Positions 1 to 8,448 of a stretch of DNA of 13,409 nucleotides are shown piece after piece. This stretch comes from Gonapodya prolifera JEL478 (taxonomy: Eukaryota > Monoblepharomycota > Monoblepharidomycetes > Monoblepharidales > Gonapodyaceae). Every line of letters starts with the position of its first letter. Positions within the stretch are counted from its first letter, which is position 1. The notes beneath the pieces were generated by a model. It was not told the origin of the DNA. It saw only the letters and a program-made list of their open reading frames with translations, and searched no databases. The translations under genes and the position numbers were made by a program. The stretch is from assembly GCA_001574975.1 (NCBI GenBank), contig KQ965941.1:1-13409 (forward strand). Direction: 5' to 3'.

Positions 1-659
1 CCGGGCTCGACTTTAACCCTCATCTCTTCTGCATCAACCTCAACCTTGATTCTCTCAGCTCTGACTGCTGTCAATAGTAAGTCCAGATACTCATCGTTCT
101 CGTCAACGTCCACCACCTCTTCAGGTCCATCGACATCAATTACTTCGGACTCACTGTCTTCATCGTAAGTGATGCCCGCAATCTTGATGATCCCATCTTC
201 CTCATCGTTGTATTCCTCACTGTCAGATTCCTCAGAGTCGTCGTATCCAGTAATGCTCCCCCCATCGCTCCCTATTTGGTTGTCCAATTCAGAGTTGCCA
301 TCCAAACGTTCAGCCTCTTTGAATCCAACCTCTTCATGTTGCTTCGATTCAACCTCCTTATCCTCGTCTGAATCTCCCCCAACTTCACGGACCACGTGCG
401 CTAATGCAGCCCCTATGGGAACTGACGGAGCCTTTGCGAATTTCTGAAGAGCATTGGCGGTTCCAGAGAGTTCGTCCGTTGCGAAGTCAATAACCACCAC
501 ATCTTCATCTTCCTGGACTCCAAGCTCCTCGTATTTCGCCCAAATTGCCTCCCAGCTCATCTTCAAGCGTTCCAAACTGTTCGCCTTCCCGACATCGATG
601 TCTTTTTCGTCTGGGTCGAAGCGAGGAATCTGCAAAGGGAAGCGACGTTGTCTCTCCAT
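1..659 (-). CDS. Very acidic protein, partial at window edge; possible Scm3/HJURP-like histone chaperone
   Basis: An open frame starts at the ATG at 659-657 and stays open for 219 codons to the left edge without a stop, so the 3' end is missing. Residues 1-60 are mixed; from about residue 100 the chain is dominated by Asp, Glu and Ser, with runs such as DDSEESDSEEYNDEED. Residues 32-43 read LKMSWEAIWAKY, followed by an acidic stretch with VVVIDFATDEL. This recalls the fungal Scm3 core (a Trp-x-x-Ile-x-x-Lys-Tyr helix, then an acidic segment with Asp and a short 'ID-x-x-T-x-E' element), the family that deposits the centromeric histone H3 variant. The match is from memory and short. An unrelated acidic nuclear protein or another histone chaperone is equally possible. 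The heptamer GATA-site array at 893-976 lies about 230 bp upstream of the start, in its promoter. That the frame is real is likely; the family is weak. Confidence 0.6.
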   Translation of the reverse strand, partial: MERQRRFPLQIPRFDPDEKDIDVGKANSLERLKMSWEAIWAKYEELGVQEDEDVVVIDFATDELSGTANALQKFAKAPSVPIGAALAHVVREVGGDSDEDKEVESKQHEEVGFKEAERLDGNSELDNQIGSDGGSITGYDDSEESDSEEYNDEEDGIIKIAGITYDEDSESEVIDVDGPEEVVDVDENDEYLDLLLTAVRAERIKVEVDAEEMRVKVEP

Positions 660-892
660 CGTTACGAACGTGAAAGCGATCGCGCACTTCTCGAGGACGA
701 AACTGCTTCCTCATTTGCGGTCCAGATGAGACGGGGGAGGCAATCGTCTGGGAACAGAATCGGGATTTAAGCTTCGCCGGAATCAAAAGCCGATCGTGAC
801 TGATATGCGAACTGGTCGCAGAACAAATTAATGTGACACCCGTCACTGTGCACGGACGCCCACGCTCAAAACTGTTGATTTCAATAGAATCA
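660..892. other. Gene-free stretch, presumptive promoter/5' leader of the acidic gene
   Basis: No coding pattern was found on either strand that fits the neighbouring genes. The minus-strand frame open here (846-505) overlaps the start of the acidic gene in another frame and has no recognisable features. Together with the heptamer array this is the upstream region of the minus-strand acidic gene and the downstream region of the coiled-coil gene. Confidence 0.4.
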
Positions 893-976
893 CTGATTAC
901 TGATTGCTGATAACTGATAACTGATAACTGATAACTGATAACTGATAACTGATAACTGATTACTGATTACTGACTA
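893..976. repeat. Heptamer tandem array (CTGATAA)n, GATA-site cluster
   Basis: Twelve consecutive 7-bp units can be read without gaps: CTGATTA, CTGATTG, seven perfect CTGATAA units (907-955), two CTGATTA, and one CTGACTA. Degenerate units flank a perfect core, the usual pattern of an expanding short tandem repeat. Each perfect unit contains TGATAA, which fits the WGATAR consensus of GATA-family zinc-finger factors; seven sites lie on one DNA strand at 7-bp spacing. The array sits 20 bp beyond the stop codon of the coiled-coil gene and about 230 bp upstream of the acidic gene, both on the minus strand. Regulatory action is inference; the repeat itself is certain. Confidence 0.95.
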
Positions 977-995
977 GTAATTACTTATGGTTTGG

Positions 996-1997
996 TTAAG
1001 CTTGTCGGTTGAGGAATGCTCCATTGTTGCCGAAGAAAGGCCGAGGACGCCCTGCATTCCTCGGAGACGATCTTGGTGTATTTGACACACTACTTCTTTC
1101 CTCGGATGGCGGCCCATTGGCGGCACGAACAGGCATCCGACCCGTTGTCCCAAACCCAGTCTCCACCCCAGAAGTTTCTTCCTCAAGGTGGTCTGATTCC
1201 TCAACGCGTGTAACCTCTTTCTTCTCCAAACGACGTACCTCCCTCTCCAACTGGGCATTCCTCTCCTTGAGATTGTTCAATTCCCTGTTGTGCGCATCTT
1301 TCAATTGTTTCTCTCTTATCGCAAAATCCTTCTGCATCTGTTCCTCCTTTGCAGCAAACTTGTTCTTGACCGCTTCCATCCCTTGGACGAAGCCTTGGTC
1401 AAATATCTCACTGGAGTCAATCTGCATTGTTGCAGTTGCCGGTGGGGGGGCCATAGACTTTGGTGAATGGCTTAAAGATGAATTCTACATGTGCAAAAAT
1501 ATGTTTCATTTAAATTCGCAGAGAAAATAATGTCTTCTCACCTGCGCCATATCCGTCAAGCGTCTCTTAACCCATGTCGGAATTGATAGGTCGAAACCTT
1601 CCAGTATTTTCGAAATGGCAACCTGAAGATGCCCCGACTGTGATTTAACAAGTCCCTCCCACACCGCATACGTCAGAGAACCCTTGTCCTTTCCAGTGAA
1701 ATTCTTCATCCCGCATTTCCCCGCTATCTCTTGTATCTTTGGAATGGTGCACATATGCAACGCCCAGTAGACCGCTGCCTTCTCCCAGCTTTTTCCGAGA
1801 GACCTTTCGCCCTCCTTGTCGCTTGCACTCTTGAGAACCACCTCATGTTTCTCCTTCTGCAAATTGGCAAATTCCTCAGCAACTTTCCACTTCGGGGTGT
1901 TCTTCCTCCCGCCAAGTCCGTTTGAAGTCACCCCTTTGTACGCGTAGCAAAAAGCTGCAAGACGCCGCATCTGTGTCTCTCGTTCTAAATCAGCCAT
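996..1997 (-). CDS. Two-exon 314-aa protein with C-terminal coiled coil, unknown family
   Basis: Exon 1 runs 1997-1542 (152 codons, ATG at 1997), exon 2 1484-996 (163 codons with stop). The 57-nt intron 1541-1485 has donor GTGAGA and acceptor ATGTAG, is phase 0, and joins two long frames exactly. The N-terminal half (residues 1-150) looks like a compact helical domain containing GKSWEKAAVYWALHMC and ending near VKRRLTDMAQ. Residues about 175-230 form a charged heptad-rich coiled coil (KEEQMQKDFAIREKQLKDAH... REVRRLEKKE). The tail is low-complexity, rich in Ser, Pro, Arg and Gly. There is no signal peptide or membrane segment. The ATG is immediately preceded by CAG, and a GTGAGT lies at 2060, so a 63-nt 5'UTR intron (2060-1998) is possible. 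I do not recognise the family. Nuclear or cytoplasmic scaffold is a guess from the coiled coil alone. Confidence 0.8.
1485..1541 (-). other. Intron of the coiled-coil gene
   Basis: A 57-nt segment with a GTGAGA donor and an ATGTAG acceptor. Exon 1 read straight on reaches a stop after ten more residues; removing the segment joins it in phase 0 to the downstream coiled-coil frame, adding ten residues before the next methionine. Confidence 0.8.
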
Positions 1998-2292
1998 CTG
2001 TTTGTGAAACGTGGTAGTGAGTCGACCACCGATCTGTTTTCCGTCCTACATCTCACTCACCCTATCGATTGTTGTACTCCGCTGGGTTTCCCCCCTCCTT
2101 TGTGGTGTAGGTGCTTGGGATCTTGGTTCTTGGTTGAGTGGTCACGGGACCTGCTCAGGTCGAGATCGGGATCTACACAAGCAAATAATCAGCGCAAAGA
2201 CACTCAAAAACTTTTCTGCACTTGTCTTCTCTCCAACTGTGAAGCAGAAGCGTGCCACTTCCAAAATAACTTATATTTGATTCCTCCCTCAC
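1998..2292. other. Intergenic stretch with a possible 5'UTR intron of the coiled-coil gene
   Basis: No convincing coding frame. On the minus strand a strong donor (GTGAGTGAG, from 2060) and an acceptor TTTCACAAACAG directly abutting the ATG at 1997 define a possible 63-nt leader intron with a CTCAC branch-like element. The frame upstream of the donor is open for about 27 codons but has no ATG and is closed by a TGA, so the extension is probably untranslated. Confidence 0.35.
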
Positions 2293-2595
2293 TTAGTTCC
2301 GAAAAGGCCAACGAAGCATTCGCTCAATGCCCCCATGCACATCTTCAACCCGCTTGTTGATAAGGCCCTGCATCCCGGCTTTCTCCTTTGGATCAAGGCC
2401 ATGGCCTCCTCTACCGAGAGCTTTTCTGACGTCTGTGAAGAGAACGATCCCCTGTTCGTGGACCTTCCTCTCGATGATGTCTCCAATCGACTCGCTGGAC
2501 AGATCACATCGATTCCTCAGTCTGCAAGGTAAATACTATCCCAGAGTCAATTCATCTTACCTCGATCCACCCACTTTCGTCCCGCTCGCCGCCAT
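2293..2595 (-). CDS. Small two-exon gene, 87-aa protein of unknown function
   Basis: Exon 1 is 2595-2561 (ATG plus 32 nt) and exon 2 is 2521-2293, ending in TAA. The 39-nt intron 2560-2522 has donor GTAAGA and acceptor ACCTTGCAG and joins in phase 2. The spliced protein has 87 residues, begins MAASGTKVGGSRLRNRCDL and contains IGDIIERKVHEQGIVLFTDV, then a basic helical C-terminus (INKRVEDVHGGIERML). It is charged and soluble, with no signal peptide. The longer minus-strand frames over this interval are shadows in other frames. A single short protein without a known family could also be the remnant of a longer gene; the good splice sites and well-mixed composition argue for coding. Confidence 0.6.
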
Positions 2596-2666
2596 CACCT
2601 GTCAGTGCCCCAAACAGAATGTCCACGGTCGACTATTTCAAGCCGCCAAAAAAATTGATTTAGACA

Positions 2667-2724
2667 TACAAGAACATTGGAATGATTAAATTTAGACGTA
2701 CAAAGATTTGAACATTGGAATGAT
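2667..2724 (-). repeat. Imperfect tandem duplication of the F-box gene 3' end
   Basis: On the minus strand the last codons of the interrupted F-box gene (ATCATTCCAATGTTC, six extra bases, TTGTACGTCTAA) are followed after five bases by a second copy, ATCATTCCAATGTTC then TTGTATGTCTAA. The second copy lacks the AAATCT hexamer and differs by one transition. Both copies end in the same TAA. Confidence 0.85.
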
Positions 2725-4305
2725 TTCGCTCCACATCTCTTGAGTGACCCGTTCGTCCAGCAACATTCTTTCATGACCATATCCCCCCGCCAGAGTGCTC
2801 GCCCTGAATTCACCAGTTGAATAATAACACCCCGGTGAGACCGCTGGACCCTTGGAATAAAATGTGTTGAATCCACCAAGTCTGACCACAATATGTGGTA
2901 CGTGCTCAGGGCGTGCATTGTGCAACGATACCGAACGTATTCTGCACAGCACTTGACGGCGTAGAATCCGCTCAATCCCTCTCCGTATGAGCTCCTCAAT
3001 GTCCTCCACCAACTATACCTCCTGCTCGCCTGCTGAAGGAGGTCTGTAGAATACACTCATCGAAACCTTGAATGTCGAATATATATGAATGCACTGTTTG
3101 AGCAGATCTTCCTGATTTTTGACGCGTGAAAAGTCCTTCAGGGCCTGTTCACGTGAGCGCCGTGCCAAAGGGCCTGTGAGGTCGTCCATTGCAGGGTTGC
3201 GATATGGGTCATATCGAGATCTTTCCTCTGGAAGATACACATGTGTACCCCCCATATAGGAAGCAGTGACGATTCGTACTCCTCGTTCCGTGATAATATC
3301 TCCAGTTTCACGATTACTGACGACGTGACATTTCCTCACGATGTTGTAGCCGGCTGGATCGACACCGCCGTCTCTCCGTGACACATTGACGATGCTTCCA
3401 TCATAAACTGTCAGCTCAATGTCACATCCGGGGAGATGGTACTTGGTGTCGACAGCCGCATACCAAAGACGGTTCACATAACGAACGGGGTAAACGTCGT
3501 CCATTTCGAGGTACGAGAAGATGTGATGAAGAATCTCAACGGGGAGGGCGGGAACTGGAGCAGCATTCCTGTCGGTAAGAGCCTGCACCGGTCCAGGATC
3601 GAAGAGCGGAGGTCGAGGAAGAGCGCGAGGGATTCGACTTTTCCGAACTGGTGGGGGATCGGGAAGCTGGGGGCGCGGTACCGCTCGCGGGATCCGACTT
3701 TTACGAACAGGCGAGGCTAGCGTGGGTAAGGCAGCAGCTGATAGAGTGGCCGTCTCACAAGGTGCACGGTTGGGGTTGGGTTGGGCAAGATTCATCGGTC
3801 CTCCCATTGTGGCACTTGGCGAAGACGTCAACTTCTGCATGGGCGGCGAACGCGCCGTTGTGTTTCCTGTCCGGCACGATGGGGCCAACGGGGGGACCTT
3901 CCTTTCGAGTTTCGTGAGCCAAGTTGTTGGAGCCGTTTTGGTCCCCGCCGCGCGAGACTGAAGGTTCACTCGGGACGGAGTAAGAGGGGAGGCCTGACCA
4001 ATAAAAGTTATCGAACGATCCCAAAGGAAACAGGAACGGTATGTTGGAAAACGTACGTTTGGGGCCGGATCAACCCGATGGACCGGTCGATTTCCGGTAT
4101 TTTGCAATGGCATGGGTCGTGAAGAAGTGTTTGATGGGGCTTTGAGTGGAGATTTCGGGACTCGATGGCTGACTGCGACGAATTGTTGGGCAGGGATCGG
4201 CGACGGTATCGCCCTTTTGCCAGCAGTCTCTGGCGGCGGTGGCGCGGGCTTTGACAACGCCATCCGAGCATGGCGCCGTGCAGGACGTGGGCTATTGATT
4301 ACCAT
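2692..4305 (-). pseudogene. F-box protein paralogue interrupted by in-frame TAG
   Basis: Best start is the ATG at 4305. Exon 1 is 4305-4057 (83 codons); intron 4056-3994 (63 nt, GTACGT donor, GGTCAG acceptor, phase 0, multiple of three so it also reads open); exon 2 from 3993. Residues 1-225 are Pro/Ser/Arg-rich and disordered-looking, with PVRKSRIPRA occurring twice (about 178-187 and 198-207). Residues 231-265 form an F-box with LPVEILHHIFSYLEMDD, the Skp1-binding motif of SCF ubiquitin ligases. A C-terminal domain of unknown family follows. At 3015-3013 the frame hits TAG, then continues open for 106 codons to TAA at 2694-2692. That continuation (DIEELIRRGIERILRRQ) aligns with the intact neighbour at 4509-6066 (DLEELVIRTLEARLRRR), and TAG sits exactly opposite its Trp. 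So this is a one-base nonsense change (TGG to TAG), a readthrough gene, or a gene now ending at residue 409. Confidence 0.7.
3013..3015 (-). other. In-frame TAG between homologous blocks
   Basis: The codon order is GAG GTA TAG TTG GTG on the minus strand. The paralogue has Val-Trp at the aligned place, so a G-to-A change at the middle base of TGG explains it. The base after the stop is T, not the C of the classic readthrough context CUA. Confidence 0.8.
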
Positions 4306-4508
4306 TGGGGTGGAGTGGGATGTTTGGATTTGGAAAGGTGGGGTTCGGTCGCGGACCACAGTGCGTGGCTCGTGCACCTCAACGCACTTACATATACTCG
4401 ACTCAATCTGTGATACGAAATCAACCCACAACGAACACTTCGGAGGGTTACGGGAAATGTTTCCCAACGACTGTAACTGCGGGTGTAATTGAACTTATAA
4501 ATCAAAAA

Positions 4509-6066
4509 TTACCAAATATGTGCATACACTTCTAAAATGCTCTGTAACGATTCCTTGGGCATTGGCACTGGTTCGCGACTACGGCGGTCTGGGTGCATAC
4601 ATCCAAATGGACTGTCTCGCCACATGTCATCAGTGCACACTCCTCGAAAGTACACTTGCCGGGTATGAAAGTTATTGGCCAATTCAAACCGAGACTTCCC
4701 GAAATCAAAACCCATCCGGGTAGCGTGAAAATAGTACACAAAGAGCGGGATATGCTCAGGAATCGCAAAGTTCATGATGAATTTGGCGATCCCTACAACC
4801 AATCGTCTTCTCAGCCGGGCTTCCAGTGTCCTTATGACCAATTCCTCTAAATCTCGCGCGTCCCAAACAGGTCGCTGTCCGGAAGCCGGGGGCAGCCAGT
4901 ACACAAATACCGGTGAGATGTTGCAAAAAGTATTCATATAGACCGTCTTCCCAGGACGACACAACTCATGTTCCGCAATAAGTTCCTTGTCGCTGAGACG
5001 ACCAATGGGTTCGACAAGATCGTCTTCATGTGGTTCCCGCTGATAGGTTCGGTTCCATTCCCGGGGTTGGATAACGATTGTATCCAACCTATGGTTTTTA
5101 CGAACACGAACTGCCCAAGGTTCCTGCACCACTTCCCCGGTATGAAGACGTAACGCGTGCCTTTCTGTGAGAACGTTGTAGCCTGGGCGGTCTGAAGGCA
5201 ATGGGGTGACAGAACCCAGGGAGTCGACGGGTATTACCAATGTTCGAACTGGTAGTCTCCCTCGGAAGACCATTGCTTCTCCCGATAAGCGTGAGAACCG
5301 CATTAACGCCATCCGGACGCTCACGAACCCTTCCTCCCACTTCGACCGTTCATCGAGACTGTTGTTCCAGTGGCGACACTGTAAGTACACAATCCGAAAA
5401 ATCATCCGAAGAATATCGTCCGGAATCTCGGATGCTTTGATTCTCCGTTTTGTGGGCCGCTCCGGAACATTGCTACCAGTTGCCGATGAAGTAGGGTTAC
5501 GTTGACGTTTGACTCGAGTAATGTCCGTTAAGCTACCGTTGCTGTTCTGTCTTTTGAGTCCTGTAGAGATTTCGGGCGTCTCTGATTGTCCCTCGTTATG
5601 CTGTATCCTCTGTATTGCAAGCGATGCGGTTGTTTTGGGCTTCGGTTTGGATTCGCCTCTCGTTGCAGCAGTGTGGTTCGATCCCCGCCCATCGATAGTC
5701 CTCTCTCTGAAGCGTTGGGGGGGAGTATACGGCTGCGCCTTCGTAAGAGTGTTCTAAACAGTTGTTCACAAGGGTTCCAGCACAAGAACTCACTTTGTCT
5801 TTGCACCGCCGTTCGGGCATCCGACGGAGTTCTCCTGCACTACCAGTGGGCCGTCTCAACACATCGGACGATAGGACGGTTATTTTGGGGGACAAGGGCG
5901 TCCGGAGAGTTGTCCGCCCATGAGTGGGGGTGGGTTTTGAAGGCGGAGGTCGCGAGTTGGTCGCGATTGGTCGACCAGATGAGGGAGGTCTATCAAGACT
6001 TGATAGTGGTGGGATGGTTCCCTTTCCTGCATGTTTCCAGACAGGTCTGACGATCCCATTTGCCAT
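4509..6066 (-). CDS. F-box-like protein, two exons, 505 aa (intact paralogue)
   Basis: Exon 1 is 6066-5794 (91 codons, from ATG); intron 5793-5754 is 40 nt (GTGAGT donor, CTGTTTAG acceptor, phase 0); exon 2 is 5753-4509 (414 codons plus TAA). The intron sits at nearly the same place and phase as in the paralogue at 2692-4305, which supports both gene models and both starts. Residues 1-195 are Pro/Ser/Thr/Arg-rich with basic patches (VKRQRN, RPTKRR) that could be nuclear localisation signals. Residues about 201-215, IPDDILRMIFRIVY, resemble the first F-box helix, although the second half is less typical and has an insert. The C-terminal domain (about 280-505) shares PGYN, HTGEV, a DDL...PI block, W/YRPP-type and EELI...RRR segments with the paralogue. 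Presumed role is substrate adaptor in an SCF complex, by analogy only; what the C-terminal domain binds is unknown. Confidence 0.8.
5754..5793 (-). other. Intron of the intact F-box-like gene
   Basis: A 40-nt segment bounded by GTGAGT and CTGTTTAG. The upstream frame continues open through it and into exon 2's territory in the wrong frame. The downstream frame is closed by a TAG at the acceptor. Removal joins Lys91 to Asn92 in phase 0. Confidence 0.75.
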
Positions 6067-6255
6067 GATGGTTGAAGGGGCTGACCACGGGTGGTGCGGA
6101 ACTTGCGCAAGACCCGGTAGAACAAGTTTTCCCGAACCGCCAGCCCAAATCGTGTTCCCAAAACCAAGTATGGCTTATAACTGTCTTTACTGATCCCAAA
6201 TGTCTTCTGTTTGTCAGAAGTGGATTTTGGCTTTGTGGTTCAAGTCTTTGGCCGC
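6067..6255. other. Divergent intergenic region between F-box gene and multi-exon gene
   Basis: This lies between the minus-strand ATG at 6066 and the first candidate ATG of the plus-strand gene at 6256. Overlapping open frames on both strands show no domain or composition like the neighbours. Presumably it holds both promoters; no clear TATA or tandem element was seen. Confidence 0.35.
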
Positions 6256-8301
6256 ATGTGCCTCCCAATCTGGCCACACTTCCCCCAACTGGTCACAGCA
6301 TCAAGAAGATTGCCCGATGGCGAGGTACGTGGATCAGAGTTTTTAATCAATCACTCCCAGGAGTGTACTGAACTTTGTGGTCCCGCCCAACCTGTAATCG
6401 CCACTCGCTACAAGAGAGACCAGAACCCCGGCTTTGCCGACAGAATTGACGAACTCACTAAGTGCTTGCGCAATCAAAAGCATCGAGAAAACTGGCTTCT
6501 TCCCCGTCAGCTATTGGTTGGACCATAACTGGACACTAAGATTTGGTCAGAATCTGGATCTGGAGAGTCTTGCTCTATTGTGCGATGAGGAATTCCAGAA
6601 ACATTTAGATGATAAAGTGGAAACAGTCCAACAATGTGACAAAATTGCCAAGCGGATGTTTCAATATATTGCCACTTTATGTCCTGACCCCAACTCAGAG
6701 TGGCGAAAGCTGTGAGTCCTCAAATGACTAGTTTACAACCCTTGGCTTCATGTTTCTTATTCTAGGATTGATTTAAACGTCATTGGAGACATGTTTCCAT
6801 CTCATCCAGACCTGGCATTACGCCAAATGGAGCTTCTTGCTGACCATGTTCGGAATTTGGCTCAGCTTGAAAAATATCCTCCAAATATGAGTCTTAAACC
6901 GAAAACAATTGTTCGGGAGGTTATTTCGGCACGTAAACTGCAGAGAGACTTCCACCTCACTGCAGAATCCATTGGAGTTACAGATGACGAGTGGTCTGAG
7001 CAGGCTGATTTCTTCCTTTCAGTAAAATCAGCTGCAAATTACCTGTAAGTACTTATCTTGTGAGGTTTTGTTGCATTAATTGACCAACTTCATTTACCCA
7101 GATATGACTTACTTCGTCGAATTTATCCGGAACTTCTTGTGGAGTCTGAATCTGCAGTTATTCTACTCACAGCAGCAATGGTCATACTCAATCCGTACTT
7201 GCCCAATTCATTTATCCAAGTGAATCAAGTTGCCTACAATAGGGAACATGGCGACTTGCGCTCAGATGAACATCATGGAATCATCATCCAAGCCAATGGG
7301 AAGCTGGTCATTTGCTTACCCAAGGATGTGGAATTAAAAGCTTCTGGGAACCCTGTCAGCGATATCATGAAAATGATTGAATGTTCTGTGATCGAGATAA
7401 AACGTCTGGGTCAGCTTTCTAATGTGGATGTGAAATCTGCTCCACACATGTGTGTTGAAGTTCGAGGTCCAAAAGTGAAGGCTTTTGATGCTTTCAAGCA
7501 CTCAAAAGACAGTCCATTCATCTATTGTACTTGGTTGACCAAGGATATTCAATTTCCGTCATCTCAAGAATCTCCTGTGGAAGAGTTTGAGGCTCTCTTT
7601 GATGGAATGCTTACGCTCAATATGCACTCCTTCAAAACAACCCAACATCTCAACAATGGACATCCACTTCCTGATAATTTGCGTGGAAAAACTGTTCACG
7701 AACTAAAGACAATCTTTACACAGCAATTTACTATGGAAAGCACCAATAAGGCATCATCTTCTTCACAGTCAACAACAGTAGAGAACATTGGAGTTACTCA
7801 AAGGTAACCATATTTGTATTTTGTACTGTTCTCATCTTGGTCAACTAAGCTGTTGTTTGTCATAGCTGCCCAGAACTCCCAAACCATTCTCCAATTGTGA
7901 TACCAAAACAAGTGTCTCGCATTCCTAGACCCACTTCTATTGAGTCCTCACAACGTCTGCAGCACGCACAAGTGGTCCAGCAACCACAGATATTGTCACA
8001 GCCAAGTAACAGAGCCGGATTTGGTTTTCGTTCACCTATCGGAACAAGGTATGTCTACAGGATGTGCAGTTGAAGCACTGTTCATACATTCAAGTGTTAT
8101 GAAAGGTCCCGTTCTGTTCCGCCACCAAAATCTAATGCACCAGTAACAAGTGGAGGGAAACAGAACATATCCATTAAGGCTGGAACACAAAAGGACACAA
8201 AGCCTGGTCCCACATCAAAGATTCTCACCCAACCCAAACCAAAACCTTCAATGACAGGAGGATCAGTCCGAGTTGGGAGATCGCTTGGAAGTAAAGTTTA
8301 G
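6256..8301 (+). CDS. Multi-exon protein of unknown family; 5' end uncertain
   Basis: The firm part is four introns with good signals: 6712-6765 (54 nt), 7045-7101 (57), 7804-7865 (62) and 8049-8105 (57), all phase 2. Firm exons run to 6711, 6766-7044, 7102-7803, 7866-8048 and 8106-8301 (TAG). The 5' end is less sure: the frame at 6512-6711 has no early ATG. An intron at 6462-6510 (49 nt; weak donor GTGCTT, strong pyrimidine-rich acceptor CCCCGTCAG, also phase 2) would link it to an upstream frame with ATG at 6256, with a further possible 36-nt intron at 6325-6360. The protein is helical in its first part (SLALLCDEEFQKHL, ARKLQRDFHLTAES), has a mixed alpha/beta middle (HHGIIIQANGKLVICLPKD), then a Ser/Gln-rich linker and a basic Pro/Lys/Gly-rich tail (TQPKPKPSMTGG, VGRSLGSKV). 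No signal peptide or membrane segment. I do not recognise the family. Confidence 0.75.
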
Positions 8302-8404
8302 TTTGAAGGTGTAAGGGAGTGATGGTAGGCGGCGGGTGCTAACTAACTTCGTTTTTTGGATTCATGTGTGTTGTGGGGAAACTATTGCCTGTCAAATCAG
8401 TAAA

Positions 8405-8448
8405 AGTTGTTTATGTATTTTATCTGTATGTCAAAGAGTTGTTTATGT
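8405..8448. repeat. 12-bp direct repeat in the tail-to-tail region
   Basis: AGTTGTTTATGT occurs at 8405-8416 and again at 8437-8448, the second copy overlapping the stop codon of the phosphatase gene (8445-8443, minus strand). It lies in the 141-bp convergent spacer after the multi-exon gene. Function unknown; possibly duplicated 3'-end signals or slippage. Confidence 0.6.

Noticed and set aside
169-729. Plus-strand Ser-rich frames
   Set aside because: Complement of Asp/Glu/Ser-rich codons of the acidic minus-strand gene; low-complexity Ser/Pro composition without other support.
893-976. Heptamer array as an internal telomeric repeat
   Set aside because: CTGATAA/TTATCAG does not resemble TTAGGG- or TTTAGGG-type telomeres, and the array is short.
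893-976. Heptamer array as CRISPR
   Set aside because: Units are 7 bp with no spacers.
1009-1530. Plus-strand 173-codon frame
   Set aside because: Runs antisense across exon 2 and the intron of the coiled-coil gene; the minus-strand model has splice sites and a coiled coil.
2595-3056. Minus-strand 153-codon frame overlapping the F-box gene 3' end
   Set aside because: It is in another frame from the block that aligns with the paralogue and has no features of its own.
3994-4056. Reading the 63-nt segment as coding sequence of the F-box gene
   Set aside because: It has consensus intron ends, an aromatic composition unlike its Pro/Ser-rich surroundings, and matches the intron position of the paralogue; retention in some transcripts cannot be excluded because it keeps the frame.
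4306-4467. Extending the F-box gene 54 codons upstream from a TTG
   Set aside because: TTG is not a usual eukaryotic start; the ATG at 4305 gives an N-terminus and first exon length similar to the paralogue.
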